A stretch of DNA of 64,000 bases from Secundilactobacillus odoratitofui DSM 19909 = JCM 15043 (GCF_001434895.1 NZ_AZEE01000029.1:225267-289266), one strand, 5' to 3'; positions 26,597 to 35,666 are shown, counted from the stretch's first letter. The notes: generated by a model not told the origin, from the sequence alone. Program-made: numbers and translations.

Positions 26597-27070
26597 TTAT
26601 ACTTCATGTCTTTCAAATGGTTGATCACTGATGCCATCGGCCAAAATTTTCTTTGACCATTCCTTGGCTGAGAACAATGAATGATCACGGTAGTTACCGC
26701 AACTGTAGATGTCAGTGCCTTGGACATCTTTCCATTCGATCTTGTTCGCGATTTCTTCAAGTGAGCTCTTAAGCGCCTTGGCAACTTCTGTCGTTGAATG
26801 TTCTCCCCAGGTAATCAAGTGAAAACCGGTCCGGCAGCCAAATGGTGAACAATCAATCACGCCATCTAAGCGATCACGTAAAAGTCCGGCTAACAAATGT
26901 TCAATCGTGTGCAACCCTGCTGTTGGGATTGCATTCTCATTTGGTTGTACCAACCGTAAATCGTAGTTGCTAATCGTGTCACCCTTCGTGCCGTGCTCTT
27001 CTGTAATCAAACGAACGTATGGTGCTTTAACCTTTGTGTGATCCAACGTAAAACTTTCGACTTTAGCCAT
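26597..27070 (-). CDS. luxS: S-ribosylhomocysteine lyase
   Basis: A 157-residue LuxS. The metal-binding HTIEH is at residues 54-58, the catalytic Cys is in SPFGCRTG (79), and SCGNYRDHS near 128 gives the third ligand region. It splits S-ribosylhomocysteine into homocysteine and DPD, the precursor of autoinducer 2, within the activated methyl cycle. Ribosome site AAAAGGGAGATCTTAT. The gene is monocistronic and preceded by a methionine T-box leader, tying its expression to uncharged tRNA-Met. Confidence 0.95.
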   Translation of the reverse strand: MAKVESFTLDHTKVKAPYVRLITEEHGTKGDTISNYDLRLVQPNENAIPTAGLHTIEHLLAGLLRDRLDGVIDCSPFGCRTGFHLITWGEHSTTEVAKALKSSLEEIANKIEWKDVQGTDIYSCGNYRDHSLFSAKEWSKKILADGISDQPFERHEV

Positions 27071-27135
27071 AATATAAGATCTCCCTTTTAACTAATTAGT
27101 TTAACGTTGTTAACGACGGCGGAGCTTACTGATAA

Positions 27136-27451
27136 CAAAAAAGCATTTCCATCCTTTAATCTTTCGATAAAAGGACGAAAATGCTTTCGTGTAACCACCT
27201 TAGTTCAAATACCCCTCGCGGAATATCTCTCAACGAGTACTAACTAACGGCGATTCAGTACTTACTGCTGTCAGCGCATACCCTAACGCTTTAACGGGCG
27301 TACCCGCAACTACTTAGCCATCGGTTCGGCAGTTGAGCGATTATCAAGACCATATTCGATGAATCATTCACGTTACCTTGCATCAACTGGTAACTCTCTT
27401 GAGAAAATAAATCATCTACTCATCTTGTCGCTTGCTTCGTATTAACAACTG
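27136..27451 (-). ncRNA. T-box leader (methionine specifier) of luxS
   Basis: All parts of a T-box can be read on the minus strand. Stem I: CAAGA pairs with TCTTG and GATGA with TCATC around an internal loop that presents ATG (complement of 27351-27353) after GAAT; the distal arm AGAGAGTTACC ... GATGCAAGGTAAC carries the conserved AGAGA and GATG bulges. The T-box AAGGTGGTTACACG is at 27190-27203, followed by a terminator hairpin (27141-27187) with T run; antiterminator and terminator share the segment after the T-box. Uncharged tRNA-Met would favour luxS expression. Confidence 0.88.
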
Positions 27452-27457
27452 ATGCTT

Positions 27458-27486
27458 ATTATGGCGCGAATGAAATACCCTGTCAA
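27458..27486 (-). promoter_or_regulatory. promoter of the luxS T-box transcript
   Basis: Minus-strand TTGACA (complement of 27481-27486), 17-bp spacer, CATAAT (complement of 27458-27463). Start of transcription is expected near 27451. Confidence 0.75.
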
Positions 27487-27634
27487 GAAATAATGAGTGT
27501 TTTTTAATCAATTGTCTCATTTTAAAGTTTAGATTTTGATTGTATAAATCCTTATAAATCAGTGATTATCACGTTAGTACCTGTATTTGAACCATCCCAT
27601 TTCTCATCTCCGATTAATTCCAAAAATATTTAGC

Positions 27635-27663
27635 TTGACTATATGTCGATAACGACGTATATT
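27635..27663 (+). promoter_or_regulatory. padA promoter
   Basis: TTGACT at 27635-27640, 17-bp spacer, TATATT at 27658-27663. Operator 1 fills the spacer. Confidence 0.75.
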
Positions 27664-27684
27664 GATCGATGTCGTTATCGACAT
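27643..27684. promoter_or_regulatory. two PadR operators upstream of padA
   Basis: Operator 2 at 27669-27684 is an exact ATGT-N8-ACAT, the recognised PadR site; operator 1 at 27643-27658 is ATGT-N8-ACGT, one mismatch. They are 26 bp apart centre to centre and together form an 18-bp inverted repeat, one in the promoter spacer and one over the early transcribed region, consistent with repression by the PadR encoded downstream. Confidence 0.8.
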
Positions 27685-27709
27685 ATAGCTTTAAAAAGGA
27701 GATATGAAC

Positions 27710-28246
27710 ATGACTAAAACATTTAAAACACTTGAAGACTTCTTAGGAACTCACTTTATCTACACTTACGACAATGGTTGGGAATACGAATGGTATGCGA
27801 AAAATGACCATACCGTTGATTACCGAATTCATGGTGGCATGGTTGCGGGCCGTTGGGTAACTGATCAAGAAGCCGATATTGTTATGCTGACTGAAGGCAT
27901 CTACAAAATTTCTTGGACTGAACCAACTGGTACTGACGTCGCCTTAGACTTTTTGCCAAATGAAGGTAAATTACACGGCACGATTTTCTTCCCAAAGTGG
28001 GTCGAAGAACATCCAGAAATTACCGTTACTTATCAAAACGAACACATTGATTTGATGGAAAGTTCTCGTGAAAAGTACGATACCTATCCTAAGTTGGTCG
28101 TACCTGAATTCGCAAAAATCGCCTACATGGGTGACGCTGGTCAAAATAACAATGATGTTATCTCAGAAGCCCCTTACGACGGTATCGTAAATGACATCCG
28201 TGAAGGCCGTTACTTTGATGCCCAATATCACCGTGTGAATAAATAG
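27710..28246 (+). CDS. padA: phenolic acid decarboxylase
   Basis: A 178-residue decarboxylase nearly identical in its first 60 residues to the L. plantarum enzyme as I remember it. Tyr18, Tyr20, Arg48 and Glu71, the active-site set of the family, are present. It converts p-coumaric, ferulic and caffeic acids to vinyl phenols, detoxifying plant phenolics without cofactor. ATG 27710 is chosen over ATG 27704, because AGGAGA is only about 3 nt from the latter and because family members start MTKTFKTL. The padR gene follows after 76 bp. Confidence 0.95.
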   Translation: MTKTFKTLEDFLGTHFIYTYDNGWEYEWYAKNDHTVDYRIHGGMVAGRWVTDQEADIVMLTEGIYKISWTEPTGTDVALDFLPNEGKLHGTIFFPKWVEEHPEITVTYQNEHIDLMESSREKYDTYPKLVVPEFAKIAYMGDAGQNNNDVISEAPYDGIVNDIREGRYFDAQYHRVNK

Positions 28247-28322
28247 TTCCTGCAGCCTACGTTTACCGCCACCGCTGTTTATGGCATAATGGCGTTAGTA
28301 TGCAGTATTGGAGCGATGAATC

Positions 28323-28886
28323 ATGCCAAAGAAACGAACCCTACCCTACATTTTGCTTGGTCTCATTCATAGTAATCACCAATTATCCGGTTACCAGATG
28401 ATGCAAGAATTTAAGCATGAAATCAGCGATTTTTGGACCGCCTCACACAGTCAAATCTACCCAGAGCTACAGCGTATGACTGATGATGATTGGATTGCAC
28501 CTGTGACTTCACCATTCAATGTTGACACTAAACGCAATCAGACATTTTATCAGCTAACGGCCACTGGAGAGCAAGTTTTAGAGGACTGGCTGCGTGAGCC
28601 CCTAACGACCACAAACGACGATTTATTCCCGCTTAAACTCTTCTTCATTGATGACCAGCAAAGTGATTTACTCAAACCACTGATTGCTCAGCAGTTGCAG
28701 TTGAGTACTGATCGTCGCGATTACCTGCTCGGTCGTATGGCAACAGTTTTCCCCACCGAAGCTGAGATTCAAGCCCACTATGGCCATTATTTGACACTAA
28801 CGCGTGGCATTGAACGTGAAAGCAGCTACGTTAAATGGCTCGTTGACCTTGCAATTAGCCTAAACGATATTGATGATTCAAACTAA
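28323..28886 (+). CDS. padR: PadR family repressor of phenolic acid decarboxylase
   Basis: A 187-residue winged-helix regulator. LPYILLGLIHSNHQLSGYQMMQEF is the N-terminal wHTH start, WTASHSQIYPELQRM the recognition helix, and the C-terminal half a dimerising coiled coil. It should repress padA through the two ATGT-N8-ACAT sites and release on phenolic acid exposure, as known for PadR of Bacillus and Pediococcus. It lies 76 bp downstream of padA on the same strand, and no separate promoter is obvious, so negative autoregulation through padA readthrough is plausible. Confidence 0.88.
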   Translation: MPKKRTLPYILLGLIHSNHQLSGYQMMQEFKHEISDFWTASHSQIYPELQRMTDDDWIAPVTSPFNVDTKRNQTFYQLTATGEQVLEDWLREPLTTTNDDLFPLKLFFIDDQQSDLLKPLIAQQLQLSTDRRDYLLGRMATVFPTEAEIQAHYGHYLTLTRGIERESSYVKWLVDLAISLNDIDDSN

Positions 28887-28931
28887 AACCGGTTATGGAC
28901 ACCCCCTATTAGGTGGCCACAACCGGTTTTA
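28885..28931 (+). terminator. terminator after padR
   Basis: AAAACCGGTT with AACCGGTTTT, extended by ATGG/CCAC pairing, directly at the padR stop codon. Confidence 0.8.
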
Positions 28932-29064
28932 ATCTGCAAAAAATTACCAATATTATTATTAATATTGGCCCTTGAAACACTGATACACCAGTCATGCCTA
29001 GAAACTTTGCTAGCTATATGAGTAAAATTACTGTACCTTTGATTCAGGCAAAGGGGGAATTACA

Positions 29065-29667
29065 ATGAAATTTGGTGAACGATTGCAACACGAACGGCAG
29101 ACCCGCGACCTTACCCAAAAATCGGTAGCCAAGGCCATTAACGTCTCGCGTCAAACTATTTCAAGTTGGGAGACTGGTAACAGTTATCCAGATATCGATA
29201 GTCTCATTCAGTTGAGCGATTACTATGCCATTTCCTTAGATATTTTACTTAAGGAGGATAACGGCATGAAGGATTATCTCAAGAAACAGGACGTTTTGAC
29301 ACAGCTGGTACCACTACTCCAAGCAACCACAGTAATTGATATCTTATTTTTAATTTTTGTGATTTTCACACCAATTCACGGGATGGTCTCAATCATCGTT
29401 TACGCCATGGGAATCGTAAACGTTGTGGTCATTAGTAAAATAAAAACGTTCATTGAACAAGTTTCAAAACATCCGCGAATTCTGGCTTGGCCCCACAGAC
29501 GTTGGTGGGCCATCCTCATAAACGTGGTAATAACGCTTGGTTGTACAATCAGTTTTTACTTAACTAACCTGTCCGAATTAACCTGGAATCTATTTTTAAC
29601 CACCATTTGCTTTTGGGTGATTATTATTTTCGCAGAGTTTACTTATAGACGCACATTAAATCAATAA
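29065..29667 (+). CDS. membrane-tethered XRE-family regulator
   Basis: A 200-residue protein: an HTH_3 domain at residues 1-62 (VAKAINVSRQTISSWETGNSYPDIDSL) followed, after a short linker with MKDYLKKQDVL, by four hydrophobic segments from about residue 85 to the end. The same architecture, sequence pattern and spacing recur in the protein at 43916-44536. This design couples DNA binding to a membrane signal; the ligand is unknown. Ribosome site AAAGGGGGAATTAC. Nearest following gene is a YczE-like membrane protein 160 bp away behind a terminator. Confidence 0.75.
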   Translation: MKFGERLQHERQTRDLTQKSVAKAINVSRQTISSWETGNSYPDIDSLIQLSDYYAISLDILLKEDNGMKDYLKKQDVLTQLVPLLQATTVIDILFLIFVIFTPIHGMVSIIVYAMGIVNVVVISKIKTFIEQVSKHPRILAWPHRRWWAILINVVITLGCTISFYLTNLSELTWNLFLTTICFWVIIIFAEFTYRRTLNQ

Positions 29668-29679
29668 AATCGATCAAGG

Positions 29680-29718
29680 CCAGTTACTCACCATAAACGT
29701 TGAGGTAACTGGATTTTT
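29680..29718 (+). terminator. terminator after the XRE-membrane gene
   Basis: CCAGTTAC-TCA paired with TGAGGTAACTGG (one bulge), then ATTTTTCT. Confidence 0.65.
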
Positions 29719-29829
29719 CTGATTCATTTTCAGTTCACATTTAGTTTGCTCACCTTTTCAACATCTCTAAAAACCATTCAATCTTTTGCCGCATCATGCT
29801 AAACTAAAAAATGAAATGAGGCGGAGAAT

Positions 29830-30516
29830 TTGAAAAACACATTAAAAGAGCGGTGGATCGGTCTGATTGCCGGTCTGATTTGTAACGCGTTTGGGAATGC
29901 ACTTTCAATCGCGGGCAACATGGGAAGCGGCGTCTGGTCTGCTTCCGCGGTTAACTTACATAACTGGACTGGTATTAGTCTAGGGTTCATCTTGTTTTGT
30001 ATCGGTGTCATTAACGCCCTCACCAACCAAATCTTGATTCGGCGTTGGGACGGCAAACGTTTCTTTGGCGAAGTAATCTTTGTGATGTTCTTTGGTACTT
30101 TCGTCCAGTTCTTTGTTCACTGGTTTGATAGTATGGGGGCTAACACTGCACCGGTTATCTGGCGGTTGATTCTGAGCTGTCTTGGCATTGCGATTTTTTG
30201 TGTGGGTATCTCACTTTATCAACGGGCCAACATTTTCATGCACCCGAACGATGATACAACTAACATTTTGCGGTTTATGTACCTTAAAGGTAACGCCACG
30301 GCATCACAGTTATTGGACTTCTTACCACCAGTGATCGTAATCATCATTGCCTTCTTTGGTACCGGCCAAATCTTATCAATCAACCTTGCCACGCTGTTCT
30401 CAATATTATGTAACGGCGTCTTGATTGCCACGTCTGATCGGTATATCTGGCCGCGTTTGACACACAACTTCCGTACTAAAGCTGAACGGGAACGGGCGGC
30501 AGCATTAACCAAGTAA
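29830..30516 (+). CDS. YczE/YyaS-like (YitT-related) integral membrane protein
   Basis: A 228-residue protein with five to six hydrophobic segments. The first helix LIAGLICNAFGNALSIAGNMGSGVWSA contains the glycine-rich pattern of the YczE family. It starts at TTG 29830, just after GAGGCGGAG; no ATG in frame is well placed. Family members are associated with small-molecule or lipopeptide resistance, but no function is established. The C-terminal tail is basic and cytoplasmic. Confidence 0.65.
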   Translation: MKNTLKERWIGLIAGLICNAFGNALSIAGNMGSGVWSASAVNLHNWTGISLGFILFCIGVINALTNQILIRRWDGKRFFGEVIFVMFFGTFVQFFVHWFDSMGANTAPVIWRLILSCLGIAIFCVGISLYQRANIFMHPNDDTTNILRFMYLKGNATASQLLDFLPPVIVIIIAFFGTGQILSINLATLFSILCNGVLIATSDRYIWPRLTHNFRTKAERERAAALTK

Positions 30517-30547
30517 GTTTTTGATTATTTCCCGGGTTATTTAAAAT

Positions 30548-30598
30548 AAAAACAAGCGCCATAACAGCGATAGATTCGCTACTATGGCGCTTGTTTTG
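30548..30598. terminator. bidirectional terminator
   Basis: Fourteen-bp stem AAAACAAGCGCCAT / ATGGCGCTTGTTTT between convergent genes. Confidence 0.85.
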
Positions 30599-30616
30599 TG
30601 TAAACAATCAATGGGC

Positions 30617-31093
30617 TTATTTCTCAAACTTAGGTTTTTGCGTGTGTGAAAAAACTTGTTCTTGATTTTTAATTTCGAAGTGGGCAGTTCCATCTTCATC
30701 ATTATCAGATTCAACGTAAGGCACATCATCGCTGTCAAAAATGACGATTTGGCCCATTTCCCGGTTGATAATCAAATCAATTGAGTATTCTTGGAACATC
30801 GTCAATTGGTTTTTTTGCGTCAATTGAACAATAGCGACCATCCCAGTTTCAACGATAAAACGAACACCTTGGATGTGCACGCCGTTGTCATCTTTGCCCA
30901 TATGGTTAAAATGACTCTCATTGTTAGTCGGAATAATTGCGACAAAAGCATCTTTATCTAAGGAATGCAGGCAAGCCGTTAGATAATCACAAATCTGTTC
31001 ATCCGTTTTGTTGCCGCGTTGTGCGTCATATTGTTCTCGTTGTTCCTTGTTCAATAAATAAGTTGGATCCGTCACCATGTACTGATATTGCAT
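30617..31093 (-). CDS. hypothetical cytoplasmic protein
   Basis: A 158-residue soluble, acidic protein with no recognised domain. Start at ATG 31093 with GTAGGTG upstream; the GTG at 31102 lies in that site. Residues 20-60 look helical; 80-130 alternate as beta strands (VRFIVETGMVAIVQL, IDLIINREMGQIVIFD). The C-terminus is lysine-rich. It stands alone, convergent with the YczE-like gene. I cannot assign a function. Confidence 0.5.
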   Translation of the reverse strand: MQYQYMVTDPTYLLNKEQREQYDAQRGNKTDEQICDYLTACLHSLDKDAFVAIIPTNNESHFNHMGKDDNGVHIQGVRFIVETGMVAIVQLTQKNQLTMFQEYSIDLIINREMGQIVIFDSDDVPYVESDNDEDGTAHFEIKNQEQVFSHTQKPKFEK

Positions 31094-31232
31094 GTGGTGC
31101 ACCTACTTTCAAATGTGTTGGTTGAATAAATCTATTTTAGCCTATTTAAGCCGTTTTAGGTTTAATTTTTATTTAGTTTCAAGACTGTTACCTAATCTAA
31201 ACGTACGCCAAAACATAGGTCCCGGCCATCTA

Positions 31233-31282
31233 GAAAACGGGCCCGTGAATTCCAAAAATCAGGAATCCGCGGGCTCGTTTTC
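31233..31282. terminator. bidirectional GC-rich terminator
   Basis: Imperfect 21-bp arms (31233-31253 and 31262-31282) starting GAAAACGGGCC and ending GCTCGTTTTC. It is placed past the TetR stop codon on the minus strand. Confidence 0.7.
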
Positions 31283-31316
31283 TGATATTCTGGGACTTAA
31301 ACGAGTTTTGCCCACT

Positions 31317-31961
31317 CTATTTCAAAAAGCCATGTTCCAATATCCGGTACTCGCTGCGAATCTGCTGAATAAAGGGCTCAAAGTCCTCAATGCCAGCCTC
31401 AGGATGTTCTGCCATGAACTTCTGTGAATCGGCAAAGACCTGATTGGTGACTGCATTGAGTAATCGCTGTAAGTCATCCTGGTCAACATCATCACGAATA
31501 GGCATTCGATCCAGGACTGGTTTTTCCAACAAATCCACTGACATTGTGGTTTGATTTTGCCAGTACTGAGCCATTTCAGTCTGTACATCGTCTGGTAGTA
31601 CACTCATCTCCGAAAATGAACGGATAGAAAGCCGAAACTCATCTGGATACTCTAGCTGTAAACTAATTTTATACCGTAACGCCCGTGAAATCATGTCACT
31701 CAAATCCTGTGCATCCTGCCACACTTTAAAGTCGGCAACATCAGTTAATCGCTCAATGACATACTGCACCGTTGCTAAAAACAGGTGGCCTTTGTCGCCA
31801 AAGTAACGAAAAACAATCCCTTTTGAAACGTCTGCCGCCTTGGCAATATCAGCAGTTTTGGCTTGTTGATAGCCTTCCAGCGCAAAAATATGGGTGGCAC
31901 TTTGCATGATTCGGCTAACTTTGGCCGGATCCTTGGGTACATCTGGACGAACACTTAACAT
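31317..31961 (-). CDS. TetR family regulator of the ABC exporter
   Basis: A 214-residue TetR protein. The N-terminal HTH is recognisable at about residues 15-62: IMQSATHIFALEGYQQAKTADIAK and the recognition helix DVSKGIVFRYFGDKGHLF. The rest is the alpha-helical ligand-binding and dimerisation domain. It lies 24 bp downstream of the ABC permease in the same transcript, behind GAAAGGAGCCCGTT. It probably represses the operon from the ATTGACC/GGTCAAT dyad at 34590-34622, giving autoregulation. Confidence 0.8.
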   Translation of the reverse strand: MLSVRPDVPKDPAKVSRIMQSATHIFALEGYQQAKTADIAKAADVSKGIVFRYFGDKGHLFLATVQYVIERLTDVADFKVWQDAQDLSDMISRALRYKISLQLEYPDEFRLSIRSFSEMSVLPDDVQTEMAQYWQNQTTMSVDLLEKPVLDRMPIRDDVDQDDLQRLLNAVTNQVFADSQKFMAEHPEAGIEDFEPFIQQIRSEYRILEHGFLK

Positions 31962-31985
31962 AACGGGCTCCTTTCAAGATATTGA

Positions 31986-33605
31986 TTAATTTTCCACCAA
32001 ATCACGTCGCTTGTAAAGGCCGTAACCAACGAGAATCAAAATAACACTGAGTAAAACTAGCCAGCCAACCTGATCCCAAGCTACAGCCTTTAATGGAACC
32101 TTGTTGATCCACCCGTACGGCGTTAGTTTTTTAGTCCATTCTGGAAAGTCCAGCAGACCACCGAGGTAAATCGATAGAAGTCCGTACACGGGAATGATCC
32201 AGGCCACTTGTTGATATCGTGGTAACAGTCCTAATAGCACCGCAACTACCCCAACAACAACTAAGACACTAGGTGCAAAGCCCCAAAACGAACGCATCAA
32301 CCGAGCGACACTAATCGCATGTTCGGCACCTTGACCGCCAAGGGCCATACCAAAGGTACCAGCAAAAAGGGTCAATATCCCTGACACAGCGCCGACCAAT
32401 GTATATGCGCCAAATAAATGAAATCTTGATACGCTACGAGCGTGCATGGACTCCAGCCAGCCCTTTTGTTCGTCACTATTGAGTCGTAACATGGCTGCAA
32501 TTGCCGGTACCGATGCACCGATTGCCATAACAACACTCATCAAAGCGGCAAACTGTAATGTCATGGTTTTCCCAACTGACGCCGCTGCAGCCGGACCGAT
32601 AATCTTGGCCACCATGGGACTACTATGCATCATATCGCCAATCGTATTAAATAAGGTTCCCATGCTCGTCCCATAGATTGCGATGCCGATAACCCAAGCA
32701 ATCAAGCTCGTTCGTTCCAACCTAAAAATAAGACTAATTGGACCAATTAATAGACCGCTAGCCGTTGCTCGCCCTGGACGGTCCGGTAACAGGCCAGAGC
32801 CTAGGTCGCGTTCTGCGCTAACGATAAACGTCACCATTAACACAATTATGGATAACCCCAACATCATGACAATCGGTGATAACCGGTTTTTACCATAAGG
32901 ATCAATTTTTTCAACCCAACCAAACACTGTCCACCAAGTATATTTCACATTTTGAACATCCGTCATCGCTCTTAGAATATACAACAAGCCAAGCAAACTG
33001 TAACTCATCGTCGTCGCACCACGGGCGTTGCTGGCAAATTGTGCGAGCAACAATGTCAGTGCGCCGAACATCATCCCAAATGCTGCTAGACCAAAGCCAA
33101 ACAGCCAGTTTCCGCTAGTGTCAGCGCCAGACATATTGATACCCTGAAGTGTGACGCCCATTAACAGCCCTGAAATAACATTAACAATAATCAATTCATA
33201 GAGGGTTGCCAACAACGAGCTTTGACGGCCAACGCTGTGAGCGCGCACCATTTCTAACACACCGTTATCCTCTTGAGCGCGGGTATTTCGAATCGCAAAA
33301 AAGATGTTCATGATTGCCAGAAGTAAGCCGGTAAATACCATCATCGAGGCCGCAAAAATTGATGCAGTGGTGTAAGGCTTAACTGCTGTGAACGGTCCGA
33401 ATAGTGCCGACATGGATGGCGTATCCAAGGCGGTAACGAGTGATGCCACCTGCTTATCATCACCACTCAAGCCAATGATTTTACTGGCACCTGACCCAAC
33501 GCCGCCAACGATCCCAAGCAACCAGATAATAATTGCGATTCGATCACGACGAAGATACATTCGCGTTAAATATCCCGTCTGTGCAGTTCGATTACTTTGT
33601 GTCAT
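31986..33605 (-). CDS. ABC exporter permease (multidrug/antibiotic type)
   Basis: A 539-residue membrane protein with about 12 hydrophobic segments in two six-helix halves, as in the exporters whose permease is a fused dimer (TipC/LtnE or YhgE-like ABC-2 group). ATG 33605 overlaps the end of the ATPase gene by 14 nt and is preceded by GGAGCTGAGGG; the longer reading to 33653 has no ribosome site. It pairs with the ATPase at 33592. Substrate unknown; TetR control suggests a toxic compound. Confidence 0.75.
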   Translation of the reverse strand: MTQSNRTAQTGYLTRMYLRRDRIAIIIWLLGIVGGVGSGASKIIGLSGDDKQVASLVTALDTPSMSALFGPFTAVKPYTTASIFAASMMVFTGLLLAIMNIFFAIRNTRAQEDNGVLEMVRAHSVGRQSSLLATLYELIIVNVISGLLMGVTLQGINMSGADTSGNWLFGFGLAAFGMMFGALTLLLAQFASNARGATTMSYSLLGLLYILRAMTDVQNVKYTWWTVFGWVEKIDPYGKNRLSPIVMMLGLSIIVLMVTFIVSAERDLGSGLLPDRPGRATASGLLIGPISLIFRLERTSLIAWVIGIAIYGTSMGTLFNTIGDMMHSSPMVAKIIGPAAAASVGKTMTLQFAALMSVVMAIGASVPAIAAMLRLNSDEQKGWLESMHARSVSRFHLFGAYTLVGAVSGILTLFAGTFGMALGGQGAEHAISVARLMRSFWGFAPSVLVVVGVVAVLLGLLPRYQQVAWIIPVYGLLSIYLGGLLDFPEWTKKLTPYGWINKVPLKAVAWDQVGWLVLLSVILILVGYGLYKRRDLVEN

Positions 33606-34512
33606 GACCCTCAGCTCCCTCCGAGTTGTAGTAGCGCATGAACAAATCTTCAAGTGTTGGTGGCGTACTTTGTAACGTCACGATACCACGTTGAGCTAGG
33701 TCACTCATAACCGCTCCAACCTGTGCTGTATCCACTGCAAAGGTCGCTTTATTGTCAACTGACTGGTCGGCTGTAAAGCCATGCACACCCGCAAGTTGTG
33801 CAATTGGTGCAACGTCCACCTGCGTTTCCACGGTAATCTGAGTTCGCGTCAGTTGCCGCATCTCTTCCAATGTACCAGTTTCGACAATTTCACCCGCTCG
33901 AATAATGCCAATTCGGTCACACATCCGCTCAACTTCTGACAGGATATGACTGGAAAGCAGGACACTCTTACCCTGTTGCTTTAACGCTAGAACGTGCTTC
34001 TGGAAAATTTCTTCCATGAGTGGGTCTAACCCACTAGTTGGTTCATCAAAAATATATAAGTCAGCATCCGTTGAAAACGCGGCAATTAACGCGACCTTTT
34101 GCCGATTCCCCTTTGAATACGTCCGCGACTTTTTCTTTGGATCCAGTTCAAACTCTTTGATGAGTGCATCCGTTTTGGCAGAGTGTTTTTGATGATTGAG
34201 TTTCAATAAGAAATCAATCATTTCACCACCAGTTAAGTTAGGCCACAAGTAAACATCACCAGGCACATAGGCCAGCCGATTATGAATTGTGACGGCTTTG
34301 GACCAGACGTCTTGGTTAAAAATTTGGGCTGTCCCACCGCTAGCTTTCAAAATGCCAAGTAGTACTCGAATCGTCGTTGATTTACCAGCACCATTCGGTC
34401 CGATAAACCCAAAAACTTCACCCGCTTGCACGTCAAATGTGATATCTTTTAACGCTTGGAATTTACCAAAGTGCTTCTGTAAATGTTCGATACTTACAAC
34501 TGTTTGTGTCAT
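33592..34512 (-). CDS. ABC transporter ATP-binding protein
   Basis: A 306-residue ATPase. Walker A GPNGAGKST near residue 38, the LSGGQ-equivalent region YSKGNRQKVALIAAFS, Walker B DLYIFDEPTSGLDP and the switch His in SSHILSE are all present. The signature is SKGNRQ rather than LSGGQ, common in drug-exporter ATPases of the DrrA/CcmA group. The C-terminal 80 residues form a DrrA-like regulatory extension. It is the first gene of a three-gene operon with the permease and TetR. Confidence 0.85.
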   Translation of the reverse strand: MTQTVVSIEHLQKHFGKFQALKDITFDVQAGEVFGFIGPNGAGKSTTIRVLLGILKASGGTAQIFNQDVWSKAVTIHNRLAYVPGDVYLWPNLTGGEMIDFLLKLNHQKHSAKTDALIKEFELDPKKKSRTYSKGNRQKVALIAAFSTDADLYIFDEPTSGLDPLMEEIFQKHVLALKQQGKSVLLSSHILSEVERMCDRIGIIRAGEIVETGTLEEMRQLTRTQITVETQVDVAPIAQLAGVHGFTADQSVDNKATFAVDTAQVGAVMSDLAQRGIVTLQSTPPTLEDLFMRYYNSEGAEGHDTK

Positions 34513-34577
34513 GTTTGTCCCCTCCCAAAGTCGCGGCCTTAAGCCGTCGAACGAGGTATATTTATGATTGCAAACAG

Positions 34578-34622
34578 AGTATAAATCTCATTGACCAGTA
34601 AGTCAATGACTTGCGGGTCAAT
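34578..34622 (-). promoter_or_regulatory. promoter and TetR-type operator of the ABC exporter operon
   Basis: Minus-strand TTGACT (complement of 34601-34606), 17-bp spacer, TATACT (complement of 34578-34583). Overlapping it are ATTGAC/GTCAAT (34590-34607) and a wider ATTGACC/GGTCAAT (34590-34596 and 34616-34622), a likely operator for the TetR protein. Confidence 0.7.
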
Positions 34623-34684
34623 TTCGAAAAATAATTTGTGTTCCCTTGATATGACGCGTTTAACTAGTCCGATAAACTAAATCT

Positions 34685-34715
34685 TTGACTTTGAGTACAC
34701 TCTAAACGGTATACT
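34685..34715 (+). promoter_or_regulatory. MerR-type promoter of aldo/keto reductase 1
   Basis: TTGACT at 34685-34690 and TATACT at 34710-34715 are separated by 19 bp, with GAGT-AC-ACTC centred in the spacer. Over-long spacers with a central dyad are the hallmark of MerR-activated promoters, here of the AdhR/NmlR aldehyde-stress type. Confidence 0.65.
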
Positions 34716-34747
34716 AATTCTGTGTAAATTGATGAGGAGGATTCAAT

Positions 34748-35587
34748 ATGAACATACCAAACATTCGATTAAATGACGGCCACCAGATTCCTGCAATTGG
34801 GCTTGGAACATATCAGGTCCGTGGTGGTCAAGGCCTCACCCAAATCTTAGCTGCCATTCGTGACGGGTATCGGTCACTCGATACTGCCACTAACTATGAC
34901 AATGAAGGAATTGTGGGTAAGGCCATCCGACTTAGTGGCATTCCACGAAGCCAATTTTACGTGACTTCAAAATTACCCGGGAAATATCACCAGTATGACG
35001 ATGCCCTCAATGCCATCGAAGAATCGCTGGCACGTATGGGGCTCGATTACTTCGATAGCTACCTCATCCACTGGCCATTACCCAAACGCGATCACTATGT
35101 TGACGCTTGGCGAGCAATGATTACTGCTCAAAAATTAGGGTTGCTTCATTCCATCGGTGTCTCAAACTTTACAGCAACTCAACTTGATCGCCTGATTCAA
35201 GAAACCGGTGTAACACCGGCAATCAATCAAGTTGAAAGTCACCCCTACTGGAATAACGAAGCCATTTTAGAAGTCAATCAATCACGCGGTATCGTTACAG
35301 AGGCGTGGAGTCCACTTGGACGTGGCAGTGCTGCTCTTAAAGAACCAATCATTGCGCAACTTGCAACCAAGTACCAAAAGAACGTGGGGCAAATTATTTT
35401 ACGTTGGCACCTTCAACGCAACGTGATTCCAATTCCAAAATCAAGCAGTCTAGTTCATCAGGGACAAAACCTACAGCTTTTTGATTTCGAATTAACAACT
35501 GCTGAAATGCAATCAATTAACGCGTTAACCAAAACTGACGGGCGAATTGACGGCCAAGATCCTGATACCTATGAAGAGTTCGATTAA
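34748..35587 (+). CDS. aldo/keto reductase
   Basis: A 279-residue NADPH-dependent AKR of the prostaglandin F synthase/2,5-diketo-gluconate reductase group. The catalytic tetrad appears in order: Asp and Tyr in SLDTATNYDNE, Lys in VTSKLPG and His in YLIHWPLP; IPIPKSSS binds the cofactor phosphate. It reduces aldehydes such as methylglyoxal or sugar-derived carbonyls. Ribosome site TGAGGAGGATTCAAT. It is monocistronic, with a MerR-type promoter shared in design with the AKR at 41171. Confidence 0.85.
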   Translation: MNIPNIRLNDGHQIPAIGLGTYQVRGGQGLTQILAAIRDGYRSLDTATNYDNEGIVGKAIRLSGIPRSQFYVTSKLPGKYHQYDDALNAIEESLARMGLDYFDSYLIHWPLPKRDHYVDAWRAMITAQKLGLLHSIGVSNFTATQLDRLIQETGVTPAINQVESHPYWNNEAILEVNQSRGIVTEAWSPLGRGSAALKEPIIAQLATKYQKNVGQIILRWHLQRNVIPIPKSSSLVHQGQNLQLFDFELTTAEMQSINALTKTDGRIDGQDPDTYEEFD

Positions 35588-35637
35588 ACGCGACGATTAC
35601 TTGCCAAATATAAAGCAATTTAGTCAAGCACAAATCA

Positions 35638-35666
35638 TTGACTTTAAAACCTGGCGGATGTAGTAT
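35638..35666 (+). promoter_or_regulatory. strong promoter of the orphan micro-transcript
   Basis: TTGACT at 35638-35643, 17-bp spacer, TAGTAT at 35661-35666. Transcription would begin near 35673 and stop at the terminator ending at 35799, giving about 125 nt. Confidence 0.7.
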
